A stretch of DNA of 64,000 nt, from the NCBI RefSeq assembly GCF_030386795.1, contig NZ_JANUQM010000005.1, forward strand, positions 491,625 to 555,624, given 5' to 3'. How positions within the stretch are numbered: position 1 is the first letter of the stretch; each line of letters begins with the position of its first letter. The notes under the pieces are model-generated. The model was not told the DNA's origin, did not search any database, and worked only from the letters and a program-made list of their open reading frames with translations. A program made the position numbers and the translations under genes. This stretch comes from Streptomyces sp. S.PNR 29. GTDB lineage: Bacteria > Actinomycetota > Actinomycetes > Streptomycetales > Streptomycetaceae. Of the stretch, positions 25,253 through 33,568 are shown piece after piece.

Positions 25253-25726
25253 GTGTACCTCCCCGCCGACCGGACGGGCCCTGGTCCCATTGCGGGAGCC
25301 ATCCGGGTGGGGCGGCGCCACGGCCTGCTGGTGGGCCGGCACCGGCGGCGCACCTGGGAACTGCCCGGCGGGACCGTGGAGCCCGGCGAATCCCTGCCCG
25401 AGGCAGCCGTCCGCGAACTCGCCGAGGAAACCCGGCTGACCGCCCGGTCGGCCGACGTGCGCCTGCTCGGCACGCTCCTCGACCGCGTCGACGACGTCGT
25501 CCGCATCACCGTGGGCGCCGTCGTCACGGCCTGGCACGGAACGCCCACCGACCAGCCCGGCGAAAGCGTCGGCGACTGGCGTTGGTGACCGCTGGACGCC
25601 CTGCCGCCGGACCTGTTCGAGTGCAGCGCACGGATCCTCACCGCCTGGCGTCCCGACCTGCCCATCGACCACCCGACGGCCCACTTCGTCCCTTTCGCCG
25701 GCCCGCCGCCGGCCGCGCCTCGGTGA
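25253..25726 (+). pseudogene. NUDIX hydrolase interrupted by an in-frame stop
   Basis: The Nudix box GGTVEPGESLPEAAVRELAEET (GX5EX7REUXEE) is intact after GRRHGLLVGRHRRRTWELP. At 25586-25588 a TGA interrupts the frame exactly where the family has WRWF-PLDALP. The same frame continues without shift for 45 codons (PLDALPPDLFECSARILTAWRPDLPIDHP and so on) to a TGA at 25724-25726. A point change of a Phe/aromatic codon to TGA explains it. The Nudix core alone might still fold. The GTG start at 25253 is a best guess; there is no good Shine-Dalgarno. It is downstream of and perhaps co-transcribed with the GH13 operon. Confidence 0.7.
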
Positions 25727-25742
25727 CGAGCCGCCATGTGCG

Positions 25743-25990
25743 TCAGCCGCGCACCAGCCGGATCATGTTCCAGGACATCGGTTCGAGTCCGGCGCGCAGG
25801 ACGCTCTCCGTGACCGTGGTACCGGTCGCGGGGTGCGGGGCGACGCGGTTCTGGTGGTCCAGGGTGTTACGTGCCTCGGGGTCGGCGTCGGCCAGGACCA
25901 GGTGCTCGGCCACGGTGTGGGCCTCGACCCCGCGCAGGTCGATCTCCAGCGGCAGGGCGGTGCGCCGGCCCCGGTTGACGGCGAAGACGG
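25743..25990 (-). pseudogene. C-terminal remnant of a GH51 alpha-L-arabinofuranosidase
   Basis: About 82 codons ending in TGA at 25743. The translation (VFAVNRGRRTALPLEIDLRG, VAEHLVLADADPEARNTLDHQNRV, LEPMSWNMIRLVRG) matches the C-terminal beta-domain of GH51 arabinofuranosidases, which normally have about 500 residues. The catalytic barrel is absent: at about 25990 the sequence switches abruptly to an oppositely oriented gene remnant. There is no start codon or promoter, so it is not expressed as a useful protein. Confidence 0.65.
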
Positions 25991-26512
25991 ATGTATGTCA
26001 GCTACATCAAAGGTGTGCCGGACCGCTGGGACGGCGCCGGGTGGCGTATGTGGTACAAGGACGAGGCCCACGGCTCGCACACATGGGCCGCGGACTCGGC
26101 CGATCTGTACGACTGGCAGGTGCGGGGCCCGGTACTGGAGCACCGGCCGCACGAGGGGCCCAACGTCTCCGCGCTGGACGGCCGTTACTGGATGATCGTG
26201 GACTGCTGGGACGGCCAGGACGTCTTCCGCTCCACCGATCTCGACGAGTGGGTCCCGGCAGGCCGCGTCCTCAACGGGTCCGGCACCCGCAGGGACGACC
26301 AGGGCGTGGGGCACCACGCCGACGTCGTCGCGGGGCCCGACGCGGCCTGGGTCTTCTACTTCACCCACCCCCAGCGGGACGCGGTTCCCGCGCAGGGCCA
26401 CGGCCCGGGACCGCGCCGCTCCGTGGTCCAGCCGGCCCGGATCACCGCCGACGGCGACCGGTTGCTGCTCGGCCGCGACACCGTGGCGTTCCACGGGCTG
26501 CCCCGACCCTGA
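25991..26512 (+). pseudogene. N-terminally truncated GH43-like five-bladed beta-propeller hydrolase
   Basis: A 173-codon frame beginning abruptly at MYVSYIKGVPDRWDG. Repeated aromatic/Asp patterns (HTWAADSADLYDWQVRGPVLEH, ALDGRYWMIVDCWDGQDVFRSTDLDEW, GVGHHADVVAGPDAAWVFYFTHP) are those of glycosyl-hydrolase beta-propellers, which have about 300 residues. The first blades, with the catalytic base, are missing, and the 5' end abuts the GH51 remnant. I treat it as a broken gene; expression from the ATG at 25991 cannot be excluded, but it has no Shine-Dalgarno. Confidence 0.6.
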
Positions 26513-26523
26513 CCCGCGCGCCC

Positions 26524-26549
26524 GGGGCCGGCGCCCGCGAGCCGGCCCC
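26524..26549. terminator. Strong GC hairpin after the GH43-like remnant
   Basis: GGGGCCGGC (26524-26532) and GCCGGCCCC (26541-26549) form a perfect 9-bp stem with an 8-nt loop, starting 11 bp after the stop. There is no U-tract, as is usual in Streptomyces terminators. It may also end the convergent GH1-side transcript. Confidence 0.6.
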
Positions 26550-26591
26550 GGCTGGTGCACGAACCTTGCCGACCCCGGGGTGGGCGGCAAG

Positions 26592-26609
26592 CGTGGAAGC
26601 ACTTTCACG
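26592..26609. promoter_or_regulatory. LacI-like palindrome between hydrolase remnants and the GH1 gene
   Basis: CGTGGAAGCACTTTCACG pairs at 7 of 9 positions across its centre and resembles glucosidase operators of the TGGAAGC-type. No start codon with a ribosome-binding site follows on either strand, and the GH1 gene ends, not starts, nearby. It may be left from a deleted sugar operon. Confidence 0.3.
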
Positions 26610-26701
26610 CGGCCTCGTCGGGCACCTGACACGAGGGAGCCTGCATTCCGGCGGCATCGTCCGCTACCCCGCCCTCAGCCGCGGCGCCTTCACCGGATGG
26701 G

Positions 26702-28183
26702 TCACGGGCCGGGGGCCCGCCCGGCGTGTCCGTCAGTCCGCTCGGTCGGCAGCGGTGGGATGCTACCCGTCAGCGCCAGGTCCCGGTACCACAGGGCGCT
26801 GTCCTTCGGCGTACGGCGTTGGGTCGCGTAGTCGACGTGGACGATGCCGAAGCGCTTGGAGTACCCGTATCCCCACTCGAAGTTGTCCATCAGCGACCAC
26901 ACGAAGTACCCGCGCAGATCGACGCCCGCGGCGAGAGCCCGGTGGGCGGCGAAGAGGTGGCTGCGGAGGTAGTCGATGCGCTCGGGGTCGTGGACGGCGT
27001 AGGTGCCGTCGGGGCGGGCGGAGAGGTGGTCGTCGAAGGCCGCCCCGTTCTCGGTGATGACCAGGGGCTGGTTCGGGTACCGGGTGTGCAGGTCGAGGAG
27101 GAGTTCTTCGAGGCCCGCGGGGTCGATGTTCCAGCCCATGGCGGTGTGCGGGCCCTCCTGTTCGAGGAACTCGACGTGGGGCGAGCCGGGCCAGGGCGAG
27201 CCGCCCATGTCCTTGTGGCCGTCGTGGTTCTGACGTGGGGTCTCGCCGTCCCAGAGGCGGACGGCGGTGGTGGCGTAGTAGTTGACGCCGAGCAGGTCCA
27301 AGGGCTGGTGGATCTGGGTGAGGTCGCCGTCCTGGACGAACGCCCAGTCGGTGACGGCGGCGGTGTCCTCGATCAGGTCCTCCGGGTACCGCCCGCGCAG
27401 CAGGGGTTCGGTGAACGAACGGTTGGCCAGCGCGTCGATGCGGCGCACGGCCTCCTCGGCACCGGCGCCCCTGCCCCGCAGCACATGGAAGTTGAGGGTG
27501 ATGGAGTACTGCGGTGTGTTGGTGGTGACCGCCTTGAGCTGTTGAACCGCCAGTCCGTGGGCGAGGTTGAGGTGATGGACCGCCGTCAGCGCCGCGGCGC
27601 CGTCGGTGCGGCCCGGGGCGTGGGCCCCGGATCCGTAGCCGAGGTAGGCGGAGCACCACGGTTCGTTCAGAGTGGTCCAGACCGCGATGCGATCGCCGAG
27701 GGCTTCGCCGACGACACGGGCGTAGTCGGCGAAGGCGTGGGCGGTGGTGCGGTTCGTCCAGCCGCCGGTGTCTTCGAGGGCCTGAGGCAGGTCCCAGTGG
27801 TAGAGGGTGGCCACAGGGGTGATGCCCCGGTCGAGAAGGCCGTCGACCAGGCGGCGGTAGAAATCCAGCCCCTTGGGATTGGCCTGGCCCCGGCCGGTGG
27901 GCTGGATGCGCGACCAGGCGATGGAGAACCGGTAGGCCCGCAGGCCCAGGGACGCCATGAGATCGAGGTCTTCGTCGAGGCGGTGATAGTGGTCGGCGGC
28001 CACGTCACCGGTGTCCCCGTTCCATGTCTTGCCCGGGGTGTGGGAGAAGGTGTCCCAGATGGAAGGACCGCGACCGTCCTCGGTGGCGGCGCCTTCGATC
28101 TGGTAGGCGGCGGTCGCGGAGCCGAGGAGGAAGTGGGCGGGTAAGGCCAGGGGTTCGGAGGGCTCCTGCCAGGCTGTCGGCAT
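26702..28183 (-). CDS. GH1 beta-glucosidase
   Basis: A 493-residue retaining beta-glycosidase. The acid/base motif is TLNEPWCSAYLGYG and the nucleophile motif is VITENGAAFDD. The N-terminus FLLGSATAAYQIEGAATEDGRGPSIWDTF and the C-terminal DLRGYFVWSLMDNFEWGYGYSKRFG are GH1 hallmarks. There is no signal peptide, so it hydrolyses imported cellobiose-type or aryl beta-glucosides in the cytoplasm. ATG 28183 is chosen because it gives the normal short N-terminus; upstream ATG 28243 adds 20 non-family residues. It stands alone, with no adjacent transporter on its strand, and is convergent with the degraded hydrolase region. Confidence 0.92.
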   Translation of the reverse strand: MPTAWQEPSEPLALPAHFLLGSATAAYQIEGAATEDGRGPSIWDTFSHTPGKTWNGDTGDVAADHYHRLDEDLDLMASLGLRAYRFSIAWSRIQPTGRGQANPKGLDFYRRLVDGLLDRGITPVATLYHWDLPQALEDTGGWTNRTTAHAFADYARVVGEALGDRIAVWTTLNEPWCSAYLGYGSGAHAPGRTDGAAALTAVHHLNLAHGLAVQQLKAVTTNTPQYSITLNFHVLRGRGAGAEEAVRRIDALANRSFTEPLLRGRYPEDLIEDTAAVTDWAFVQDGDLTQIHQPLDLLGVNYYATTAVRLWDGETPRQNHDGHKDMGGSPWPGSPHVEFLEQEGPHTAMGWNIDPAGLEELLLDLHTRYPNQPLVITENGAAFDDHLSARPDGTYAVHDPERIDYLRSHLFAAHRALAAGVDLRGYFVWSLMDNFEWGYGYSKRFGIVHVDYATQRRTPKDSALWYRDLALTGSIPPLPTERTDGHAGRAPGP

Positions 28184-28246
28184 GCACGTCTCTCTCTGTG
28201 TGTCGTGGGGCCGGCCCGCACGGGGCCGCTCGATGATCAGCACGCT

Positions 28247-29050
28247 CTACTGCCACGTTGCGGTGTCGGGGTCGATGCCGTGGGCGCGCGCGCTGGCGTC
28301 GACGATGCGACGGAACCACGTGGCAAGGCCGGCGCGGATGCCGTCGTAGTGGGCGGCAAATGCCGGATCGGCCTCATACATGCGGCCGAGACAGACCTGC
28401 ATCCGCCTGGTGAGGGGAAAGTAGGAGGCGAAGACGTCGCGGTGCCGCTCGACGAGTTGGTTCGCTTCCGGGCTGCCAGGTGCGACGCCGGCGTCCATCG
28501 CATCCCCGAGGGCGCGGTCCAGGTCGGCAATGGTGTCGGCGATGGCCTGCCATTCCTCCGGACCGCGAGAGGCTGAGCGTTCGGCGTACTGCCGCCACTG
28601 CGGCGTGTCGCCATAACGCCGACGTGCCTCGGCGGGCCAGTCCGGGTTCCACTGGGGGCCGAAGATCGCGGCCTGCTGCTCGACGGTCAGCAGCAGGCCG
28701 CGCTCGTGGGCGTCGATCATCCGATCCAGTCCGGCGCCGAGCCGCTGGAGGCGGTCGATCCGTTCAGCGACCTGGGTGCGCTGCGCGCGCAATGCGCCGG
28801 ACACGTCCGCGGTCGAGTCGTCCAGGATGACCCGGATCCTGTCCAGGCCGAGCCCGAGCTCGCGGTAGACGACGATGCGGTGCAGGCGTTCCAGATCACC
28901 GGTGGTGTAGAGCCGGTATCCGGCAGCCGTGCGCAGCGACGGTCGGGCCAGACCGATCTCGTCCCAGTGGTGCAGCGCGCGGACGGTCACACCCAGCCGC
29001 GTCGAGACCTGACCGACGGTCAGGCCATCGGCGTCGGTGGCATCAGGCAT
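28247..29050 (-). CDS. TipA-like MerR-family regulator
   Basis: A 267-residue protein with an N-terminal MerR winged helix (LTVGQVSTRLGVTVRALHHWDEIGLARPSLRTAAGYRLYTTGDLERL) and a coiled-coil dimer helix. The C-terminal TipAS-type domain contains FGPQWNPDWPAEARRRYGDTPQWRQYAERS. TipAL proteins activate promoters on binding thiopeptides or other hydrophobic ligands and so act as multidrug sensors. ATG 29050 follows GAGGAG and overlaps the end of the upstream VOC gene by 8 bp, so the two are co-translated. A MerR-type promoter lies ahead of the pair, indicating autoactivation. Confidence 0.9.
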   Translation of the reverse strand: MPDATDADGLTVGQVSTRLGVTVRALHHWDEIGLARPSLRTAAGYRLYTTGDLERLHRIVVYRELGLGLDRIRVILDDSTADVSGALRAQRTQVAERIDRLQRLGAGLDRMIDAHERGLLLTVEQQAAIFGPQWNPDWPAEARRRYGDTPQWRQYAERSASRGPEEWQAIADTIADLDRALGDAMDAGVAPGSPEANQLVERHRDVFASYFPLTRRMQVCLGRMYEADPAFAAHYDGIRAGLATWFRRIVDASARAHGIDPDTATWQ

Positions 29051-29579
29051 GCTCCTCATTGTCGCCGCGACCGACGCCCGGTGGGGTGATACCGACGGCT
29101 TCAAGGTTCCGCGCCTCCTGACTGGCCGGATCGAAGGGCTTCGCCGCAGTGAAAACGACCCGTGCGTTCTCGGGGGTGATCACCGTCACATCGCGGGTGT
29201 TCCAGGGAGTGTCCCGTGGGCCGTCGACCGAGTCCGGGCGCAACGCACGACAGGACTCGACAAGGGGATCGACCTGGCTGAGCACGCACGCGAAACTGAG
29301 GCTCATCGCCGGTGCCTGCTCGGGAACGCTCGCCGCCAGGACGAGGAGCACGTCCTGGAACGCCCACCGGCGCAGATGCACCAGCCTGCCGGGGATGCTG
29401 AACAGCTCGAAGAAACCGAGCCCGCGAATCCAGAAGTCCACCGACGCCGCCAGATCGCTCGTGGGGATCGTCGCGAAGGCGGGCATTCCATAGATGCCGC
29501 GGAACGGCTCCGGCGGAACCGTGTCCGGGCCCGGAGCGGGCACGGGGCTCATCTCGAACGCGTTGTAGTAGTCGCTCAT
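29043..29579 (-). CDS. VOC-superfamily (glyoxalase/bleomycin-resistance fold) protein
   Basis: A 178-residue protein with the paired beta-alpha-beta-beta-beta repeat of the VOC fold: GMPAFATIPTSDLAASVDFWIRGLGFFELFSIPGRLVHLRRWAFQDVLLVL, then LSFACVLSQVDPLVESC and DVTVITPENARVVFTAA. VOC proteins include glyoxalases, dioxygenases and drug-binding immunity proteins. Being co-transcribed with a TipA-like drug sensor, it may sequester the same ligand; that is inference. ATG 29579 follows GGTGGGG. Confidence 0.8.
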   Translation of the reverse strand: MSDYYNAFEMSPVPAPGPDTVPPEPFRGIYGMPAFATIPTSDLAASVDFWIRGLGFFELFSIPGRLVHLRRWAFQDVLLVLAASVPEQAPAMSLSFACVLSQVDPLVESCRALRPDSVDGPRDTPWNTRDVTVITPENARVVFTAAKPFDPASQEARNLEAVGITPPGVGRGDNEEHA

Positions 29580-29595
29580 GCACCCCACCCTTCAG

Positions 29596-29617
29596 CCTCA
29601 CGCAACGTGAGGGTCAA
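29596..29617 (-). promoter_or_regulatory. MerR-type promoter of the VOC/TipA operon
   Basis: On the minus strand TTGACC (29617-29612) is followed by a 19-bp spacer. The spacer region contains the dyad CCTCACG-N3-CGTGAGG (29596-29612), and an AAGGGT -10-like hexamer follows. A long 19-bp spacer with a dyad inside is the hallmark of promoters activated by DNA distortion by MerR proteins. Confidence 0.7.
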
Positions 29618-29639
29618 GCCGAGTCCTTCCTGGAGCGGA

Positions 29640-30611
29640 TCAGCTGTAGAAGTTCTTCTGCCAGCGGTGCTCGGCCAGCAGCTTGAGCTCCTCGGCGGTC
29701 AGCGGGGGCGCGTCGGCGATCGCCGCGTTGCGTTCCACGTTCGTCAGTGACCGCATCCCGACGATGACCGTGGAGACGGCCTGCCCGGCGAGCGCGAACC
29801 GCAGGGCGGTGGACGCGAGCTCCTCGACGCCGATCCCCAGGTCGGCGAGGAGCGCGTCCACGCGCTGTTCGACCTGGGTGGGCCGGTCGTCCCGGAAGTA
29901 CCAGTTGCGCCAGTCGCCCTCGGGGAAGGTGACGCCCGCCCGGATCGAGCCCGTCAGGGCCCCCTCGTCGAGTGCCACCCGCCCGATCACACCGACCCCG
30001 TACTCCTCACAGGCAGGCAGCAGGGCGTCGGACGGGGCCTGCTCGAAGATGTTGTAGATGACCTGGACCGCGTCCAGCACCCCGGTGCGCAGCACCGTGA
30101 GCACGTTCTCGGGCTGGTGGTCCTTGACCGAGATCCCGAAGAACCTGATCTTGCCCTCCTGCTTGAGGGCGTCCACCGTCTCCAGCCAGTCGCCGCGGCC
30201 GGTCCACTCGTCCTCCCAGGTGTGCAGCTGAAGGAGATCGACGTGGTCGCGGCCCAGTTCACGCAGGCTGGTCTCCAGGCTCTCGCGCAGGTGCGAGCCG
30301 GGGAAGGCCGCCATGGGGTCGAGTCCGCTGGGCGACAGAGGGACCGGGACCTTCGGCCCGACCTTCGTCGCCACATGCACGCCGTCCCCGCCGCCCGGGA
30401 GCTCCCTGAGCGCACGGCCCACGATGCGCTCGCTGCGGTCGTACGCCCTGGCGGTGTCGATGAAGGTGACGCCCAGGTCGACAGCGCGGTGCAGGGCGCG
30501 TACGCCGGAGTCGTCGTCGGCGCCGACCCAGGCACCCTGGCCCAGTCCCCAGGCCCCGTAACCGATCTCGGACACGGTCAGTCCGGTGCGGCCGAGTTCC
30601 CGATAACGCAT
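29640..30611 (-). CDS. Aldo/keto reductase
   Basis: A 323-residue NADPH-dependent oxidoreductase of the AKR fold. MRYRELGRTGLTVSEIGYGAWGLG at the N-terminus, the catalytic DTARAYDRSERIVGRAL (Asp, Tyr), VDLLQLHTWEDEW (catalytic His) and the cofactor end VSTVIVGMRSLTNVERN are present. It resembles the YajO/YghZ-like group. The ATG at 30611 gives a canonical start; the upstream ATG at 30692 adds arginine-rich residues. The substrate cannot be read. It is transcribed alone, away from the aminotransferase remnant. Confidence 0.9.
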   Translation of the reverse strand: MRYRELGRTGLTVSEIGYGAWGLGQGAWVGADDDSGVRALHRAVDLGVTFIDTARAYDRSERIVGRALRELPGGGDGVHVATKVGPKVPVPLSPSGLDPMAAFPGSHLRESLETSLRELGRDHVDLLQLHTWEDEWTGRGDWLETVDALKQEGKIRFFGISVKDHQPENVLTVLRTGVLDAVQVIYNIFEQAPSDALLPACEEYGVGVIGRVALDEGALTGSIRAGVTFPEGDWRNWYFRDDRPTQVEQRVDALLADLGIGVEELASTALRFALAGQAVSTVIVGMRSLTNVERNAAIADAPPLTAEELKLLAEHRWQKNFYS

Positions 30612-30935
30612 GTGCTGTTCGTTCTCCCGGTGACGCCCCCTGGTGGGGGCCGCTTCCGTGCGCTGCCTGCCGGCACCGCGCCTTGTCCGCACGACGCTAC
30701 AGACGGTGGCACGCGGGCGACAGCACGGCCGGGACGGCGAAACTTTCGAATCGGCGACGCGTTTCGGGATTCCGCGCGGCGGGGCGGTGCTGTGCCGTAC
30801 GGCGAGTTCCGGCGTGAGGTATCAGAGATCGCCATCTCAGACGGGTTCCTCGGTGATAGCCTCCAAAAAATCTTCATTCCTACGAGCTCAGGGGCGGGCG
30901 GCCGGCCCGGCTGCCGCCTTGCGGGAGGTGCCCTC
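30612..30935. other. Intergenic region between the aldo/keto reductase and the aminotransferase remnant
   Basis: 324 bp with no convincing gene. It holds a GCCCCC-N4-GGGGGC hairpin (30635-30650) in the reductase leader and, in its right half, lower-GC DNA with GAGAT-N4-ATCTC, a possible regulator site for the rightward broken gene. Confidence 0.5.
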
Positions 30936-31791
30936 GTGGCAGCCAGCCGTCTTTTAAAGGAGGAGCTGCACGCCAGCATCTCCGACCCGGTGCTCGACAC
31001 GATGAATTTCCTCAACGGAATCACCCACCGTTATCCGGAGGCGATTTCCTTCGCCCCAGGCCGCCCGTACGACGATTTCTTCGAACCCTGTCGCTGACGG
31101 CCCGTCATGAGCTCCTCGAACTCGCCGCCCGGGAGGACATCCTCCTGCTGGAGGACAGCCCGTACCGCATGGTCAGTCCCGGACCGCAGGTGCCCACCCT
31201 GAATTCCCTGGACCGCGAGCGCCGGGTCGTCCACCTCGGCTCGTACTCCAAGACCCTGTTCCCCGGCGCACGCGTCGGCTTCGCCGTCGCCGACCAGGAC
31301 GTCGTCGACCGGGACGGCAGCACCGGGCTGCTGGTGGACGAGATCACCAAGATCAAAAGGTGACGGTGAACACCTCAGCACTCGGCCAGGCCGCGGTGGG
31401 CGGAATGCTGCTGGCCGCCGACGGCCGCACGGCGGACCTCAACGTCGAGACCTCCCGTTACTACGGCGACGCGATGCGGGCCATCCTGCGCGAGCTCGCC
31501 GATGCCTTTCCCGAGCCGGAGCGCACCGCGCTCGGGGTGCGCTGGAACCAGCCCACCGGAGGTTTCTTCCTCACCGTGGACGTTCCGTTCCGCGCGGACA
31601 ACTCCGCACTGCAACGCTCGGCGGAGGAATTCGGCGTCATCTGGACGCCCATGTCCTACTTCTATCCGCGGGGCGGTGGGGACAATACGCTCCGCCTGTC
31701 CATCAGCTATCTGACGCAGTCCGAGATCGTGGACGGCGTCAAACGACTGGCCCGTTTCATCAGGGAAGAAACGGCCGCTCAGCCCGAGTGA
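30936..31791 (+). pseudogene. Class I/II PLP-dependent aminotransferase, deleted and frameshifted
   Basis: The start is good (GGAGG then GTG at 30936). The N-terminus SRLLKEELHASISDPVLDTM and PEAISFAPGRPYDDFFEP are typical of the 2-aminoadipate/hydroxyphenylglycine-type aminotransferases. Translation stops at about 31095. After it, LELAAREDILLLEDSPYRMVSPG and HLGSYSKTLFPGARVGF (with the PLP lysine) continue in another frame, so about 200 central residues are missing. A second shift occurs near 31360, after VDEITKIK, where the frame reading VTVNTSALGQAAVGGMLL to the stop at 31791 takes over. The full-length family has about 400-440 residues. The neighbours give no function; resemblance to glycopeptide-type Hpg/Dpg transaminases is a weak impression. 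Confidence 0.75.
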
Positions 31792-31845
31792 CCCCTCACG
31801 AGAAAGCCGTCCAGCCGTCGGCTGTCCATCGCAACGCCTCCTGCC

Positions 31846-33543
31846 TCAGCGTTCGAAGACCACGCGTCCGTCGAACACGGTGAGATCCACCTGGGCCTCG
31901 GTGATGTCGTGCGGGTCGAGATCCAGCAGTGGGCGGTCCAGGACGCACAGGTCGGCGGCCTTGGCCGGCTCGATGGTGCCCTTCCAGTGGTCGGCGAAGT
32001 CCTGCCACGCCGGGGTGGCGGTGTAGGCGCGCAGGGCGTCGGCGAGGGGCACGCGCTGGCCGGGGCCGCTGGGCCGGCCGCTGGCCTTGGACTCGCGGAG
32101 CATCATCGAGGCCACGCCCTGGCGCCAGTCGGGCTCGGTGATCGGCGCGTCGGAACTGGCGCAGACCCGCACGCCCGCGTCGAGCGCGGAGCGCACCGGC
32201 CACTGGTAGGCCGAGCGTTCGGGGCCGACGACCTCGTCCATCAGGTCGGAGATGGTCCACTTGATGGCGGGGTTCATGTTGACGCCGTAGCCGTGCGCGG
32301 CGAGCTCGGCCAGGCTGCCGGGGCTGATGAAGTCGCCGTGAATGACGTAGTGCCGGGCGTCGGGGCGCGGCGCGGCCGTGTTCGCGGAGACGAAGGCGTC
32401 CACGACCGTGTCGATGGCCCGGTCGCCGGTGACGTGCACGCCGAGCTGGAAACCGGCCTCGTGCGCGACGCGGATCATCTCGCGCAGTTCGTCCACCTGG
32501 AGCGCGGGGGTGTCGCCGTGCACGCACAGGGCTCCGTGGCCGCCCTCCCGGTACGGCTCGCTCATCCACGCCGTGCGGTTGGGCGGCACGCCGTCGCCGA
32601 AGATCTTGACGCCGATGGCCCGTAGCAGCCGGGGGTCGCAGGACTCGGGACGGCGCAGTTCCGCCAGGCCCTTGCGGACGTCGTCGGCGGAGCCGCCCAT
32701 CGGGGCCGGGAGCAGCAGGACACTGACGCGGGCCTCCAGCAGGCCCTCGGTGGCGAGTTCGGCGTACGCCGTCCAGTTGTCGGTGCTCAGACCGCCGAAG
32801 AGGGTGCCGGTGCCGCCGGGGCCGAGGCCGGGTTCGGTGTAGCTGGTGATCCCGCGGGAGTGGAGTTCGCGGATGACGCCCTGGATGGCCTGGCGGCGCT
32901 GCGCGATCGTCGGGGAGGGGAGCGCGGCCTGGACCAGGCGCTGGGCGGCCTCGCGCAGGATGCCGGTGGGCTCGCCGTCGGCGTCGCGGTCGATGACGCC
33001 GCCGGGCGGGGGCGTGGTGTGTGCGTCGATGCCGCACTGGCGCAGCGCCTCGCTGTTGGCCCACACCATGTGCGAGGAGAAGTCGGTCAGGCAGACGGGG
33101 TGGTCCGGTGCCACCGCGTCCAGATCCCTGCGGTGCGGGAAGCGGCGCGGGTCGGCCAGGCATTCGGCGAGGTAACCGGGGTCCCAGCCCAGTCCGATGA
33201 TCCAGGCGCCCGGCCGTGCCTCCCGCGCCGCGCGCCCCACGGCCCGGGCGATGCCGGCGATCGAACTCACCGCCGGGTGGCCGACGTCGATGGCGAAGGG
33301 CGGTTTCGTCATCCCGTACGCGGCCCCGTGCAGATGCGAGTCGTTGATGCCGGGCAGGACGGTCCGGCCGCCCAGTTCGACGACCCGGGTGCCGGGTCCG
33401 GCCAGGGCGCGCATCTCCGCGTCGGTGCCGACGGCGACGATGTCCCGGCCGCGCACGGCCACGCCTTCGGCGACAGTGAAGCCGCGGTCGACGGTGAGGA
33501 CCTGACCGCCGGTCAGGACGAGGGTGGGAGGGGTGTCGCTCAC
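31846..33543 (-). CDS. Amidohydrolase-family protein (YtcJ-like)
   Basis: A 565-residue metal-dependent hydrolase of the amidohydrolase superfamily. Early residues LVLTGGQVLTVDRGFTVAEGVAVRGRDIVAVG and VLPGINDSHLHGAAYG carry the first metal ligands (DSHLHG). GVKIFGDGVPPNRTAWM, GVHVTGDRAIDTVVDAF and CASSDAPITEPDW are later conserved blocks. The YtcJ group includes N-substituted formamide deformylases and many uncharacterised enzymes. GTG 33543 follows GAGGTC and avoids a non-family extension. It is 25 bp after a ribose-type ABC permease gene on the same strand, so it probably processes the imported compound. Confidence 0.85.
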   Translation of the reverse strand: MSDTPPTLVLTGGQVLTVDRGFTVAEGVAVRGRDIVAVGTDAEMRALAGPGTRVVELGGRTVLPGINDSHLHGAAYGMTKPPFAIDVGHPAVSSIAGIARAVGRAAREARPGAWIIGLGWDPGYLAECLADPRRFPHRRDLDAVAPDHPVCLTDFSSHMVWANSEALRQCGIDAHTTPPPGGVIDRDADGEPTGILREAAQRLVQAALPSPTIAQRRQAIQGVIRELHSRGITSYTEPGLGPGGTGTLFGGLSTDNWTAYAELATEGLLEARVSVLLLPAPMGGSADDVRKGLAELRRPESCDPRLLRAIGVKIFGDGVPPNRTAWMSEPYREGGHGALCVHGDTPALQVDELREMIRVAHEAGFQLGVHVTGDRAIDTVVDAFVSANTAAPRPDARHYVIHGDFISPGSLAELAAHGYGVNMNPAIKWTISDLMDEVVGPERSAYQWPVRSALDAGVRVCASSDAPITEPDWRQGVASMMLRESKASGRPSGPGQRVPLADALRAYTATPAWQDFADHWKGTIEPAKAADLCVLDRPLLDLDPHDITEAQVDLTVFDGRVVFER

Positions 33544-33568
33544 GGGAGACCTCTTTCCGATGAGGGGG

